Shown: positions 21,350 through 30,854, numbered from the stretch's first letter. The stretch is DNA of 64,000 nucleotides from Halomonas jincaotanensis (GCF_018448785.1 NZ_JAHCLU010000002.1:124001-188000); one strand, 5' to 3'. Made by a program: numbers and translations. The notes: generated by a model from the letters alone, not told the origin.

Positions 21350-22285
21350 ATGAAAGCCGTGATTCTCGACGCCGACAGCCTCGGCCACGACATCGACCTT
21401 ACCCCGGTCCGCGACTATGTCGACACCCTCGAGGTCCATTCGCTCACCACCACCGAGCAGAGCACCGAGCGTCTCGCCGGCGCGCGGGTCGCCATCGTTA
21501 ACAAGGTAGTGCTCGACGCCGCAACCCTGGAGGCGCTACCCGAACTGCGTCTGATCTGTGTGCTGGCGACCGGCACCAACAACATCGACATGGCGGCCGC
21601 CGAGCGGCTCGGCATCGAAGTGCGTAACGTCAGCGCCTACGGGACGGCCAGCGTCGCCCAGCATACCCTGATGCTGATATTGGCGCTGGCCAACCGTCTG
21701 CCTCTTTACCAACAGGACGTGCGCAACGACCTCTGGAATCAGAGCCCGATCTTCTGTCTGATGGATCACCGCACTCTACAGCTTGAGGGCAAGCACCTCG
21801 TGATCGTCGGCCAGGGGGAGCTGGGTTTCAAGGTCGCTCAACTGGGTGAGGCGTTCGATATGCGTGTCAGCTTCGCGGCCCGGCCGGGCAACGAAGCCAA
21901 CGACAGTCGCCGAGGATTTCATGAGCTGGCACCCGAGGCCGATGTGATCAGCCTGCACTGCCCATTCACCGAGGCGACGCGTCATCTGGTCGACGCCGAG
22001 TTGCTCGAGAAGTTCAAGCCCGGTGCGCTGCTGATCAATTGTGCTCGCGGCGGCATCATCGACGAACAGGCCGCACTCACCGCCCTGCGTAACGGCCGTC
22101 TGGGTGGACTCGGGGTCGATGTACTGCCCAAGGAGCCGCCGCGTGACGGTCATCCGCTACTCGATGCCCTTGCCGAGCCCCTCAACCTGATCGTCACTCC
22201 CCATAATGCCTGGATCACGCCTGAGGCGCGTCAGCGGATCGTCTCGTTGACCGTGGATAACCTGCGTACCTGGCAAGCCAGCTGA
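21350..22285 (+). CDS. D-2-hydroxyacid dehydrogenase (glycerate dehydrogenase / hydroxypyruvate reductase type)
   Basis: NAD(P)-dependent dehydrogenase, 311 residues. The Rossmann loop reads VIVGQGELGFKVA. The catalytic set Arg-Glu-His falls in INCARGGIIDE, LPKEPP and VTPHNAWI, and the substrate loop in VLATGTNNIDM. The ATG at 21350 has AAGGA upstream and begins with MKAVILDADSLGH, like HprA-type enzymes. It is the first gene of an apparent operon with a ribokinase-like kinase (13 bp gap) and a nucleoside hydrolase. The substrate cannot be fixed by sequence; glyoxylate, hydroxypyruvate or a sugar-acid product are options. Confidence 0.88.
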   Translation: MKAVILDADSLGHDIDLTPVRDYVDTLEVHSLTTTEQSTERLAGARVAIVNKVVLDAATLEALPELRLICVLATGTNNIDMAAAERLGIEVRNVSAYGTASVAQHTLMLILALANRLPLYQQDVRNDLWNQSPIFCLMDHRTLQLEGKHLVIVGQGELGFKVAQLGEAFDMRVSFAARPGNEANDSRRGFHELAPEADVISLHCPFTEATRHLVDAELLEKFKPGALLINCARGGIIDEQAALTALRNGRLGGLGVDVLPKEPPRDGHPLLDALAEPLNLIVTPHNAWITPEARQRIVSLTVDNLRTWQAS

Positions 22286-22298
22286 TCGAGGAGCCTCC

Positions 22299-23207
22299 AT
22301 GCTCTACAACCTTGGCTCTATCAACCTCGACCATTTTTATCGCGTTGCCCATTTCGTCACCCCTGGCGAGACGCTGGCCAGCCATGATTATCGTATTGGC
22401 CTGGGCGGCAAGGGCGCCAACCAGTCGCTGGCCCTGGCGCGTGCGGGTGCCGCGATCGCGCATTGGGGTCGTGTCGGCCGCCAGGATGGCTGGGCACGAG
22501 ACCTTCTTGCCGAGGCCGGCATCGACGTCTCGCGTGTCGAATTGGTGGAGGAGCCCAGCGGCCATGCGATCATTCAGGTCGACGATCAGGGCGAGAATGC
22601 CATCTTGCTCTTTGCCGGCGCCAATCACGGTTTCCTGTCGTCGAACCTTGATGACGCCATCAGCAGTACGCAATCAGGCGACTGGCTGCTGGTTCAAAAT
22701 GAATGCAACGCCCTGTCCCATCAGATGACCCAGGCGAGTGCGCATGGCTTGAATATTGCCTTCAACCCGGCGCCGATGACCGATGAGGTGTTATCGCTTC
22801 CGCTCGAACACTGCCGCTTGTTGTTCGTCAACCGCGGCGAGGCAGCGCGCCTGGTCGAACTGCCGGAATCCACTGCAGCCGAGGCACTGCTGGAGGCTCT
22901 GGCAAGCAAGCTTCCCGCTACCGAGACAGTGTTGACCTTGGGTAGTGAAGGCGCCTGGCGTCAACGAGGTGATGAGCGCCAATATCAACCTGCATTGCCG
23001 GTGACGGCAGTCGATACCACCGCCGCCGGTGATACCTTTATTGGCTATTACCTTGCCGCCCTTCAGGAAGGCAGAAGTGTGACGGATTGCCTACATCGCG
23101 CCACCATTGCCGCCGGCCTGAGCGTTCAGCGCCATGGCGCCACCGACAGTATTCCCCATTTCGCCCAGGTCGAAGAGGCTTTGCAAAGGGCCTCACCATC
23201 GGGCTGA
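22299..23207 (+). CDS. PfkB-family carbohydrate kinase, ribokinase-like
   Basis: Phosphorylates a sugar, probably ribose, using ATP. The 302-residue protein has PfkB signature 1 (GGKGANQSLALARAG) and signature 2 (DTTAAGDTFIGYYLAAL) with the catalytic Asp in AAGD. It starts with YNLGSINLD, as ribokinase-type proteins do. Position between a hydroxyacid dehydrogenase and a nucleoside hydrolase supports ribose as substrate: the hydrolase would release ribose and this enzyme would trap it as ribose-5-phosphate. GAGGAG lies 5 nt before the ATG. Confidence 0.87.
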   Translation: MLYNLGSINLDHFYRVAHFVTPGETLASHDYRIGLGGKGANQSLALARAGAAIAHWGRVGRQDGWARDLLAEAGIDVSRVELVEEPSGHAIIQVDDQGENAILLFAGANHGFLSSNLDDAISSTQSGDWLLVQNECNALSHQMTQASAHGLNIAFNPAPMTDEVLSLPLEHCRLLFVNRGEAARLVELPESTAAEALLEALASKLPATETVLTLGSEGAWRQRGDERQYQPALPVTAVDTTAAGDTFIGYYLAALQEGRSVTDCLHRATIAAGLSVQRHGATDSIPHFAQVEEALQRASPSG

Positions 23208-23280
23208 GTCCCGTCCCACGCCTGAGAGCTCTCTAACCTACGCTTTAACTTGAAAATGTATCGCTCCGAGGAGGCACTTC

Positions 23281-24225
23281 ATGCCCTATCCGATCATCTT
23301 CGATACCGACCCGGGCGTGGACGACGCCCAGGCCATTGCCATTGCCCTGCGCCACCCTGAAATCGAACTTCTGGGCATGACCACTACCTATGGCAATGTC
23401 GACGTGGAAACCGCCACGCACAACGCTCTTCTGCTTGCTGAACTGGCCGGCCAGCCAGTCCCCGTCGCACAAGGCGCAGCTGGACCCTTGGTCAAGCCTC
23501 GCCACCCTGCCCCGGCGCATATTCATGGCGTCAACGGTCTTGGCGACATCGAGTTGCCCGAGGTGAAGGGCAAGGCAGACCCGCGTAGCGCGGCGCAATT
23601 CATCGTCGATACGGTGAACGCTCGCCCCGGTGATGTGACCCTGGTAACCGTCGGTCCGGTGGGTAATCTGGCCGCGGCCCTGCAGCTCGATCCGGGCCTC
23701 ATCGAGAAGGTCAGTCAGGTCGTGGTCATGGGAGGGTCGATCAAGGAGGGCGGTAATGTCACGCCGGTGGCCGAGGCCAACATGTTCAACGACCCGGATG
23801 CCGCCGCCCGAGTGCTGACGGCCGGCTGGCCCTTGGTCCTGGTGGGGCTCGATGTCACCCATCGCTGCGTACTGACCCAGGCCCACATGGATCGCATCGA
23901 ATCCGGCCTAGGTGGACACCTGGGCAGGGTGCTGGCGGAAAGCTACGCTTTCTATCGTGACTTTTACCGCGAATTCCTTGGCATCGACGGCTGCTGTCCG
24001 CACGACAGCTGCGCCCTCGCCTGGCTGCTGCGTCCCGACTTGTTCACCACCGCCCGCGGGCACCTGGGCGTGGCAACCTCCGGTGTTGCCGAGGGGCAGA
24101 CCGTCTTTGCGCCTCAGGGCCGCGGTTTCATCGAGACCCGCTGGTCGAGCACCCCCGTGGTGGACGTCTGCCTTGGCGTCGACGGGAACGCTGTCAGCGA
24201 GTGGATCGCCGACACACTATCCTGA
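23281..24225 (+). CDS. Inosine-uridine preferring nucleoside hydrolase family protein
   Basis: Hydrolyses ribonucleosides to base plus ribose. The 314-residue protein has the Ca2+-binding signature IFDTDPGVDDAQAIAIAL at the N-terminus, the VTVGPVGNLAAAL and VVMGGSI segments, the EANMFNDPDAA substrate loop (usually ExNxxxDPEAA) and the distal active-site HD pair (CPHDSCALAWLL). GAGGAGG is placed 7 nt before the ATG. Third gene of the salvage operon. No nucleoside transporter is in the window. The exact nucleoside preference is not predictable. Confidence 0.92.
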   Translation: MPYPIIFDTDPGVDDAQAIAIALRHPEIELLGMTTTYGNVDVETATHNALLLAELAGQPVPVAQGAAGPLVKPRHPAPAHIHGVNGLGDIELPEVKGKADPRSAAQFIVDTVNARPGDVTLVTVGPVGNLAAALQLDPGLIEKVSQVVVMGGSIKEGGNVTPVAEANMFNDPDAAARVLTAGWPLVLVGLDVTHRCVLTQAHMDRIESGLGGHLGRVLAESYAFYRDFYREFLGIDGCCPHDSCALAWLLRPDLFTTARGHLGVATSGVAEGQTVFAPQGRGFIETRWSSTPVVDVCLGVDGNAVSEWIADTLS

Positions 24226-24255
24226 TGGGTCCGCGGAACGCGATGTTTCGCGCGC

Positions 24256-24528
24256 TCATCGCGTACTGAAGGTGTCCGGGGCATGGGCATCGATCACCTC
24301 GAATTCCACATGAGTGACCCGGGCGCCTGAAGGGCCTTTCCAGAGCCATTCGCTGAGTTTCTTGACCGCCTCACGATCACCGCACAGCAGTACCTCGACG
24401 CGGCCATCGGGCAGGTTTTTCGCATGGCCGGTCACGTTGTGCTGCAGTGCCTGTTCCTGAGTCGCCCCACGGAACCAGACACCTTGAACCTTGCCGGTCA
24501 CCATGGCTTTCACGCAGCATGTCTGCAT
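24256..24528 (-). CDS. acyP: Acylphosphatase
   Basis: Hydrolyses acyl phosphates. The 90-residue protein has the acylphosphatase signature VQGVWFRGATQEQA with the catalytic Arg and the catalytic Asn in GHAKNLPDGRVEV. Standard length. Convergent with the nucleoside hydrolase and upstream of, but not clearly linked to, its neighbours. Confidence 0.95.
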   Translation of the reverse strand: MQTCCVKAMVTGKVQGVWFRGATQEQALQHNVTGHAKNLPDGRVEVLLCGDREAVKKLSEWLWKGPSGARVTHVEFEVIDAHAPDTFSTR

Positions 24529-24587
24529 GGCTCGCCTCCCTTCATTTTCAAAGATCTCGTGGCGTTTTCAACGATCTAATGGCTGAC

Positions 24588-25496
24588 TCACAAGCCGTCG
24601 ACCAGCTCGCGACGCACCAACACCGCCGTATTGCGTGGCACGATATGCCGTCCGCGGCGAAGCATCAGGCATTTGGTGAAAGCCGCCCCGAACAACAGAA
24701 TCAGTGATGAGTAATAGACCCACAGCAGGATCATCACCACCGAGCCCGCCGCGCCATAGGTAGACGCCGTGGCGGTATAGGCCAGGTAAATAGCGATCCC
24801 CCAGCGACCGACCGTAAACAGAACGGCTGTGACCACCGCTCCGGCAAGCACGTCCTGCCAGCTCAACACCACGTCAGGCAATACCTTGAAGATGGTTGCA
24901 AAGAGCGCAGAGATGACCGCCAGGGAAATGAGCAGCTCGGCAGATGTCGTCAGGATTCCCACGACAGGTAGCAAGTCATCGGCTGTTTGCAACACGGCGC
25001 GCAGTGCTACGCCGAAGACCAGCGACACCATCAGGATGAAGCCGATTGACAACACCACCGTCAAGGACAGTACGCGGTTCTTGATGAAGATCAGCAGGCT
25101 ATTACTGCTGGGTCGCGCGGTGACGCCCCAGATCGTGTTCAATGAAAACTGCATCTGCGCGAATACAGTGGTGGCGCCGACCAGCAGGGCGCCGACACCC
25201 AGCAGCGTCGGTAGCAAACCGGATTCCTCGATACGCGACTGAGCGACAGCATCCTCGACCGCCTGAGCGGCATCGGCGCCCATGGTGCTTTGCAACTGGG
25301 CAACGATCTGCCCTTGAGCCGCCTCTTCGCCCATGACCACACCAAGCACGGTCACGGCAATGATCATGGTCGGTGCCAATGAGAACAAGGTATAGAACGC
25401 CAGTGAACCGGCATAACTGAACGCATTGCGCTCCAGCCAGAGTTTGGTGGCATCCTGAACGACCTGCCACCAGAAAAGCACGATCGATATGATCAC
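24588..25496 (-). CDS. YihY/BrkB-family inner-membrane protein
   Basis: The 302-residue polytopic protein has about six transmembrane helices and the YihY/UPF0761 signature near the N-terminus (NAFSYAGSLAFYTLFSLAPT), plus the VGRWGIAIYLAYTATASTYGAAGS segment split over helices 5-6. Family function is not settled (formerly called ribonuclease BN; virulence factor BrkB). It ends close to acyP and is divergent from the NadM-like gene. Confidence 0.9.
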   Translation of the reverse strand: MIISIVLFWWQVVQDATKLWLERNAFSYAGSLAFYTLFSLAPTMIIAVTVLGVVMGEEAAQGQIVAQLQSTMGADAAQAVEDAVAQSRIEESGLLPTLLGVGALLVGATTVFAQMQFSLNTIWGVTARPSSNSLLIFIKNRVLSLTVVLSIGFILMVSLVFGVALRAVLQTADDLLPVVGILTTSAELLISLAVISALFATIFKVLPDVVLSWQDVLAGAVVTAVLFTVGRWGIAIYLAYTATASTYGAAGSVVMILLWVYYSSLILLFGAAFTKCLMLRRGRHIVPRNTAVLVRRELVDGL

Positions 25497-25632
25497 GATG
25501 TTTCCCTGCCATGCGTGTGTCCTCGGTCAAGGATACGTGAATAGACGGGGCTTCGCCGTGAGTTGATCATCATTGCACCATATGGCGGGCGTAACGATAA
25601 TAGTTGATGCCCTTCTTCAGCCAGGATTGCCC

Positions 25633-26727
25633 ATGAGCCATCGACCAGACGAAGATATTCGCGACTCTGATTTCGACTGTCTGGTATTCATCGGCCGCTT
25701 CCAACCTCCTCATTTGGGTCATCTTGCGGTAATCCACGAAGCGCTCAAGCGCGCACGCCAAGTGATTGTCCTGATCGGCTCTGCCTGGCAGGCTCGCTCG
25801 CTGCGAAACCCCTGGCATTACGAAGAGCGCCAACACATGCTGCGCAGCGCTTTCGACGGCGAAGACAACGATCGACTCGAGATCGTCCCGTTGCTGGATG
25901 CTCTTTATAACAATGATGTCTGGGTGCGCGACGTACAGCGCAAGGTGCGCGATATCGCCAGCCCCGACCGAGCACGCTTACCGCGCATCGGCCTGATTGG
26001 CGCCAGTCGAGGGCAATCGAGCTATTATCTGTCGCTGTTTCCTCAATGGGAATCGGTCAGCGTGCCGTTGGTCGAAAGCATCTCGGCTAGCCATATACGC
26101 GAGCGTTTGTTCCGCTCCGTGGCGTCCGCTGAAGATTACCTGAGCACCAACGCCAGCCACGATCTTCCCCCGGGCGTGGTCGGCGGGATCCAGAACTTTC
26201 TCGAGGCAGAGCCCTACCAGCAGCTGGTCGAGGAGCAGCGCTTGCTCGACCAGTATCATTCTGCCTGGGATCAGGCGCCCTACCCCCCGATCTTCGTTAC
26301 CGTCAGCGCGGTGGTCGTACAATCGGGTCATGTGTTGCTGGTTCGACGCACTGCGGCCCCCGGAAAGGGGCTCTTCGCCCTGCCGGGCGGCTTCATCAAT
26401 CCCCATGAGCGGTTACTCGATGGATGCTTGCGCGAGCTTCGCGAACGGATCCGCCTGAAGGTGCCGGAACCTGTCCTTAAGGGCTCACTGCGCGCCCAGC
26501 GGCTATTCGACGAGCCCCACCGTAGCTGGCGAGGACGCACCCTGGCCGAGGCCTTTTACTTTGCGCTGCGTCCCGAGCAACAGCTACCGCAACTAAAACC
26601 CGTCAAGGGCGGTGATCATGCCCGATGGGTAGCGCTGGCCGATCTCGAACCGGAGGGTCTGTTCGAGGATCACTTCTTCATCATCCAGAACTTCCTGGGG
26701 CTTCCCGCGGATTATGCCGGCGCTTGA
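25633..26727 (+). CDS. Bifunctional NMN adenylyltransferase (NadM-like) / Nudix hydrolase fusion
   Basis: The 364-residue protein has an N-terminal nucleotidyltransferase domain with FIGRFQPPHLGHL (the HxGH ATP site) and SISASHIRERL (the ISxxxIR signature), and a C-terminal Nudix domain from about residue 215. This is the layout of the Synechocystis slr0787 and Francisella NadM-Nudix enzymes, which make NAD from NMN and hydrolyse ADP-ribose. The Nudix box GGFINPHERLLDGCLRELRE is followed by Arg-Ile-Arg-Leu, so the last Glu of the REUxEE metal site is Arg here. AGGA precedes the ATG at 25633. Suggests an NMN-based NAD salvage route. Confidence 0.9.
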   Translation: MSHRPDEDIRDSDFDCLVFIGRFQPPHLGHLAVIHEALKRARQVIVLIGSAWQARSLRNPWHYEERQHMLRSAFDGEDNDRLEIVPLLDALYNNDVWVRDVQRKVRDIASPDRARLPRIGLIGASRGQSSYYLSLFPQWESVSVPLVESISASHIRERLFRSVASAEDYLSTNASHDLPPGVVGGIQNFLEAEPYQQLVEEQRLLDQYHSAWDQAPYPPIFVTVSAVVVQSGHVLLVRRTAAPGKGLFALPGGFINPHERLLDGCLRELRERIRLKVPEPVLKGSLRAQRLFDEPHRSWRGRTLAEAFYFALRPEQQLPQLKPVKGGDHARWVALADLEPEGLFEDHFFIIQNFLGLPADYAGA

Positions 26728-26738
26728 GTGTTTCGAAC

Positions 26739-27656
26739 TCAGGCATGAAGGAAGTCTCGTGGCAGCTTCATCATCTGGCGCCAAAGAGTTTCCACGCCAG
26801 GTTTATGCACCAGTGAGCAGCGGTAGAGACGAATCTCCAGCGGCACGTCCCACTTCTGATTGCCAGCCCGAACCAGTCTGCCGCTCGACAGTTCCTCGCG
26901 AATGCAAAAGTCGGGGATCCACGCCATGCCAACGCCCTGCAGCACCATGCCCTTGAGACCTTCGGCCATGGCGGTCTCGTATACGGTTCGCAAGCGCATG
27001 CGCAACGGGTCATTCTTGAGCAACATGCGCACGCTGCGACCAAGGAAGGCCCCTTGGGTATAGGAGAGATACGGGATCGACTCCTGACCTGCCAAGGGAA
27101 ATCGTGGCTTGCCCGCCGCATCAGGCAGCGAGACCGGCAGCATGTTGACCTTGCCGATCGAGAAGGAGGGGAAGACTTCGGCGTCCAGCTGCATGCTGGC
27201 GTAGGGGTCGTAGTAGGCGAGCATCAGATCGCAATTGCCCTCGCGCAACACATGAATGGCCTCGCCGACGTTCATGGCTACCAGCCGTGTAGGTAGTTCC
27301 CCCACGCCTTGCTGGAGCCGCGAGATCCATTGCGGGAAGAAGCTCAGTGCCAGCGAATGCGCGGCGACAATATCAAGGGCTTCGTTAGCCATGGAGAGTC
27401 CGCGCAGATGGCCGAGCGACTCGGTGAGCTGCTCGACGAGATTACGCGCTGTCACCAGAAATAGCTGACCTTCCGATGTAATACCTACCGGCGTGGTGGA
27501 ACGATCGATCAGAATGACACCGATGGCGTGTTCCAGTGACCGGATTCGGCGGCTGAAGGCCGGCTGGGTGACATGGCGCTGACGCGCGGCAGCAGAAAAG
27601 CTTCGGGTATTGGCCAGGGTGACGAAGTCTTCCAGCCATTTGGTCTCGAGGTTCAC
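26739..27656 (-). CDS. LysR-type regulator resembling HypT (YjiE)
   Basis: The 305-residue transcription factor has an N-terminal winged helix (ETKWLEDFVTLANTRSFSAA) and a LysR effector domain. The opening, the AFSRRIRSLEHAIGV segment and the AAHSLALSFFP segment closely resemble E. coli HypT, a regulator activated by hypochlorite through methionine oxidation. Several Met residues are present in the effector domain, but equivalence of the regulatory ones cannot be shown by eye. Convergent with the NadM-like gene with an 11 bp gap. Target genes are unknown. Confidence 0.85.
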   Translation of the reverse strand: MNLETKWLEDFVTLANTRSFSAAARQRHVTQPAFSRRIRSLEHAIGVILIDRSTTPVGITSEGQLFLVTARNLVEQLTESLGHLRGLSMANEALDIVAAHSLALSFFPQWISRLQQGVGELPTRLVAMNVGEAIHVLREGNCDLMLAYYDPYASMQLDAEVFPSFSIGKVNMLPVSLPDAAGKPRFPLAGQESIPYLSYTQGAFLGRSVRMLLKNDPLRMRLRTVYETAMAEGLKGMVLQGVGMAWIPDFCIREELSSGRLVRAGNQKWDVPLEIRLYRCSLVHKPGVETLWRQMMKLPRDFLHA

Positions 27657-27722
27657 CGTGGCTCCCGATCACTGGTGCATTACCGGACAACGTCTTGCTG
27701 CCCTTGGCGAGGCGCTAATGTA

Positions 27723-29141
27723 TCACTGGATTGGCGACAGCAGGTAGGCGGCGCGAGAAACCAACTTGCGCCATAGGGGACGCGAGGTCAGCTCCTCCAA
27801 TGTGATAAGCCGACAACGGGAAAAATCGCGATCGAGCATCTGCCGAACCTCGGCAGCGAAACGCTTGTCGGGTACCACGGCGGTGATCTCAAAATTGAGG
27901 CGAAACGAACGGTTATCGAGATTTACCGTTCCGACACTGGCGGCGACATCGTCGATGAGCATCACTTTCTGATGCAGGAACCCCGGCTGGTAGCGATAGA
28001 CCTTGACCCCGGCTCGCAACATGTCGGGCAGGAAGGAAAACGCCGACAGGAAGACCAGTAGATGATCTGGGCGCTCGGGTATCATGATCCGAACATCGAC
28101 ACCACGCATGGCGGCCAGCCGTAAGGCATCCTGTACCCCCTGGTCGGGCACGAAGTAGGGGCTGGTCACCCAGAACATTTTATTAGCACTGTGGATAGCA
28201 TGCTGGACCAGCAGGCTAGCGGTCTCCTGCCGGTCTGCTGGTCCCGAGGGGACGATAACCACGTTCTGATTATCCTCACAGGTGATCCGTGGGGTCCAGG
28301 CAAGGTTGATCACCTCGCCCGTGGCCCAATGCCAGTCTTCCCAAAAGGCCTCCTGCAGCCCCAGGACGCTGGGCCCCGTCAACTTGAGATGGGTATCACG
28401 CCAGTGGCCATGACGATGATGCTGACCCAAGTACTCTACCCCGACATTAAAGCCCCCCAGCCAGCCTTCGCAGCCGTCGATCACCATCACCTTGCGGTGG
28501 TTGCGGAAGTTGAGCTGAAAGCGATGCCGGAACCCGCGTGATGAGCGGAAAGGGCTGACTTCGATACCCGCCTCGGCAAGCTCGCGCAGGTAGCCGTCTC
28601 GCAAGTTGTGGCTGCCGATTTCATCGTATAGAAAATACACCCGCACGCCACGTTCGACGGCCCTCACCAGGCGCTGTTTTAGATCAATACCCAGGGCATC
28701 GTGGCGCACGATGAAAAACTGGATCAACAAGTAATCCTCGGCTCTTTCGATACCATCGAACAGGCTTTCGAAAGTCGCCTCACCATCGATCAGGAGCCCG
28801 GCACAATTACCCCCGGTCATGGGCATCATCGCCAGCTGTTCGACGGCACGGATGTCGGCTTCCTGCGACTGGGTGATAAACGGTTCGACCCGCTCTCGGT
28901 AACGTGCCAAGACTCGGCGCAGTACGCTGTCGCGTTCGCCACGCGCCGACACGTAGCCGTAGAATCGCGGCCGACCGAAGATCCAGTAAGCGGGAACCGC
29001 CAAGTAGGGAAAGGTGACCAGAGAAATGATCCAGGCGATGGCGCCCTGGGAAGTCCGGCTGGACATCAAGGCCAGTACCGCCGAGAGGAACCCCAGCAGG
29101 TAGATCAGAAAAATCGCCCAACCGATCAACCAGGAAGTCAT
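27723..29141 (-). CDS. cls: Cardiolipin synthase (PLD family, ClsA type)
   Basis: Makes cardiolipin from phosphatidylglycerol at the inner membrane. The 472-residue protein has two N-terminal transmembrane helices (within residues 1-60), and two HKD motifs: HRKVMVIDG at about residue 220 and HQKVMLIDD at about residue 400. I choose the ATG at 29141, which starts the first membrane helix (MTSWLIGWAIF); an ATG 18 nt upstream has no ribosome site. Length is normal. Confidence 0.94.
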   Translation of the reverse strand: MTSWLIGWAIFLIYLLGFLSAVLALMSSRTSQGAIAWIISLVTFPYLAVPAYWIFGRPRFYGYVSARGERDSVLRRVLARYRERVEPFITQSQEADIRAVEQLAMMPMTGGNCAGLLIDGEATFESLFDGIERAEDYLLIQFFIVRHDALGIDLKQRLVRAVERGVRVYFLYDEIGSHNLRDGYLRELAEAGIEVSPFRSSRGFRHRFQLNFRNHRKVMVIDGCEGWLGGFNVGVEYLGQHHRHGHWRDTHLKLTGPSVLGLQEAFWEDWHWATGEVINLAWTPRITCEDNQNVVIVPSGPADRQETASLLVQHAIHSANKMFWVTSPYFVPDQGVQDALRLAAMRGVDVRIMIPERPDHLLVFLSAFSFLPDMLRAGVKVYRYQPGFLHQKVMLIDDVAASVGTVNLDNRSFRLNFEITAVVPDKRFAAEVRQMLDRDFSRCRLITLEELTSRPLWRKLVSRAAYLLSPIQ

Positions 29142-29220
29142 GTTCGCATCCCGTACCATAAGATAGCGGCAGTATGCCGCCCAGAAAAAAACAACGGTCT
29201 ACAGCATACCCTTAAGGACA

Positions 29221-29246
29221 ACGGCCCCACCAGAAGGCGGGGCCGT
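29221..29246. terminator. GC-rich hairpin after the fumarase gene
   Basis: ACGGCCCC (29221-29228) pairs with GGGGCCGT (29239-29246) around a 10 nt loop. It lies about 20 bp past the stop of the minus-strand fumarase gene and before cls. The sequence beyond the hairpin in the direction of transcription (TGTCCTT) is only weakly T-rich. Confidence 0.5.
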
Positions 29247-29267
29247 CGGATCTATTGAGTCATCGCG

Positions 29268-30773
29268 TCAGGCGCGCTCGGCGATGATCTCCTTCCACTT
29301 GGCAGGCCCGGTCTGGTGGATCGAGGTGCCTTGGCTGTCGACCGCTACGGTTACAGGCATGTCCTCCACCTCGAACTCATAGATGGCTTCCATGCCCAGG
29401 TCTTCGAAGCCCACCACTCGTGCCTTCTTGATGGCTTGCGCGACCAGATAGGCAGAGCCGCCCACGGCCATCAGATAGATGGCTTGGTTATCACGGATCG
29501 CCTCGATCGCCGCCTCACCCCGCTCGGCCTTTCCGACCATGCCCAGCAGGCCGGTTTCCTCGAGCATTGTGCGGGTGAACTTGTCCATGCGTGTCGCGGT
29601 AGTCGGACCGGCCGGGCCAACGACTTCGTCGCGTATCGGGTCCACGGGGCCCACGTAATAGATGAAGCGGCCTTTCATGTCGACGGGCAGGCTCTCGCCT
29701 TTCGCCAACATGTCGACCATGCGCTTGTGGGCGGCATCACGACCCGTGAGCAGCTTGCCGTTGAGAAGCAGGGTGTCGCCAGGCTGCCAGGTCTGCACCT
29801 CCTCCGGCGTTACGGTATCGAGGTTGACACGCTTGACGTTGTCACCCGCCTCGCGAGTGATCTCCGGCCAGTCCTCAAGCCTGGGTACCGGCAAGGCCGC
29901 CGGCCCCGATCCATCCAGCGTGAAGTGGGCATGCCGGGTAGCAGCACAGTTGGGGATGATTGCCACCGGCTTGTTGGCGGCATGGGTCGGGAAGTCCTTG
30001 ACCTTGATGTCGAGCACCGTGGTCAAGCCCCCCAGACCCTGGGCACCGATGCCGCTCCTGTTGACCTTGTCGAAGAGCTCGAGGCGCAGCTCCTCGGCAC
30101 GGTTCGATGGACCACGGGCCTGGAGCTCCTGGATATTGATAGGCTCGAGAAGCGATTCCTTTGCAATCTCCATGGCTTTTTCCGCAGTGCCACCGATGCC
30201 GATGCCCAGCATGCCGGGCGGGCACCAGCCGGCGCCCATCTTCGGTAGCTGCTCCATCACCCAATCGACCACGTTATCCGAGGGGTTGAGCATGGCAAAC
30301 TTGGATTTGGCCTCGCTGCCCCCGCCTTTGGCTGCCACGTGAACCTCGATGGTATCGCCGGGCACCAGCTTATGATGGATAACCGCCGGGGTATTGTCGC
30401 CGGTATTCCTGCGGGCGCCGTCCGGGTCAGCCAACACTGAGGCGCGCAGCACGTTGTCAGGCAACTGGTAGGCGCGGCGTACGCCCTCGTTGATCATGAC
30501 GTCGAGACTCATATCGGTCTCGAAGCGCACCTGCATGCCGATGTGGACAAATACGGTGACAATGCCGGTGTCCTGGCAGATGGGACGATGCCCTAAGGCG
30601 CACATACGTGAATTGATCAGGATCTGGGCGATGGCGTCCTTGGCCGCAGGATTTTCTTCTCGTTCGTAGGCAGCTGCCATGGCCTCGATGAAATCCTTGG
30701 GATGGTAGTACGAGATGTATTGTAGGGCATCGGCGACGCTCTGGATCAGATCGTCTTGGTGGATTACGGTCAT
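29268..30773 (-). CDS. fumA: Class I fumarate hydratase ([4Fe-4S], single chain)
   Basis: TCA-cycle enzyme converting fumarate and malate with an oxygen-sensitive iron-sulfur cluster. The 501-residue protein has the N-terminal catalytic region (CQDTGIVTVFVHIG, GGGSEAKSKFAML, CPPGMLGIGIGG, IPNCAATRHAHF), whose cysteines are the expected cluster ligands, and the C-terminal beta domain (YYVGPVDPIRDEVVGPAGPT). ATG at 30773; a TTG six bases upstream is a weaker alternative. GAGGAG lies about 10 nt before the ATG. The upstream region contains a TATAAT box. Confidence 0.94.
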   Translation of the reverse strand: MTVIHQDDLIQSVADALQYISYYHPKDFIEAMAAAYEREENPAAKDAIAQILINSRMCALGHRPICQDTGIVTVFVHIGMQVRFETDMSLDVMINEGVRRAYQLPDNVLRASVLADPDGARRNTGDNTPAVIHHKLVPGDTIEVHVAAKGGGSEAKSKFAMLNPSDNVVDWVMEQLPKMGAGWCPPGMLGIGIGGTAEKAMEIAKESLLEPINIQELQARGPSNRAEELRLELFDKVNRSGIGAQGLGGLTTVLDIKVKDFPTHAANKPVAIIPNCAATRHAHFTLDGSGPAALPVPRLEDWPEITREAGDNVKRVNLDTVTPEEVQTWQPGDTLLLNGKLLTGRDAAHKRMVDMLAKGESLPVDMKGRFIYYVGPVDPIRDEVVGPAGPTTATRMDKFTRTMLEETGLLGMVGKAERGEAAIEAIRDNQAIYLMAVGGSAYLVAQAIKKARVVGFEDLGMEAIYEFEVEDMPVTVAVDSQGTSIHQTGPAKWKEIIAERA

Positions 30774-30854
30774 TGGCAAGCGTCTCCTCAGGTGTTGTCG
30801 TCATGCCCGCGTCGAGGCGATCAAAGGCCGCAGCGGTAGGTTCAAACGGCGGGC

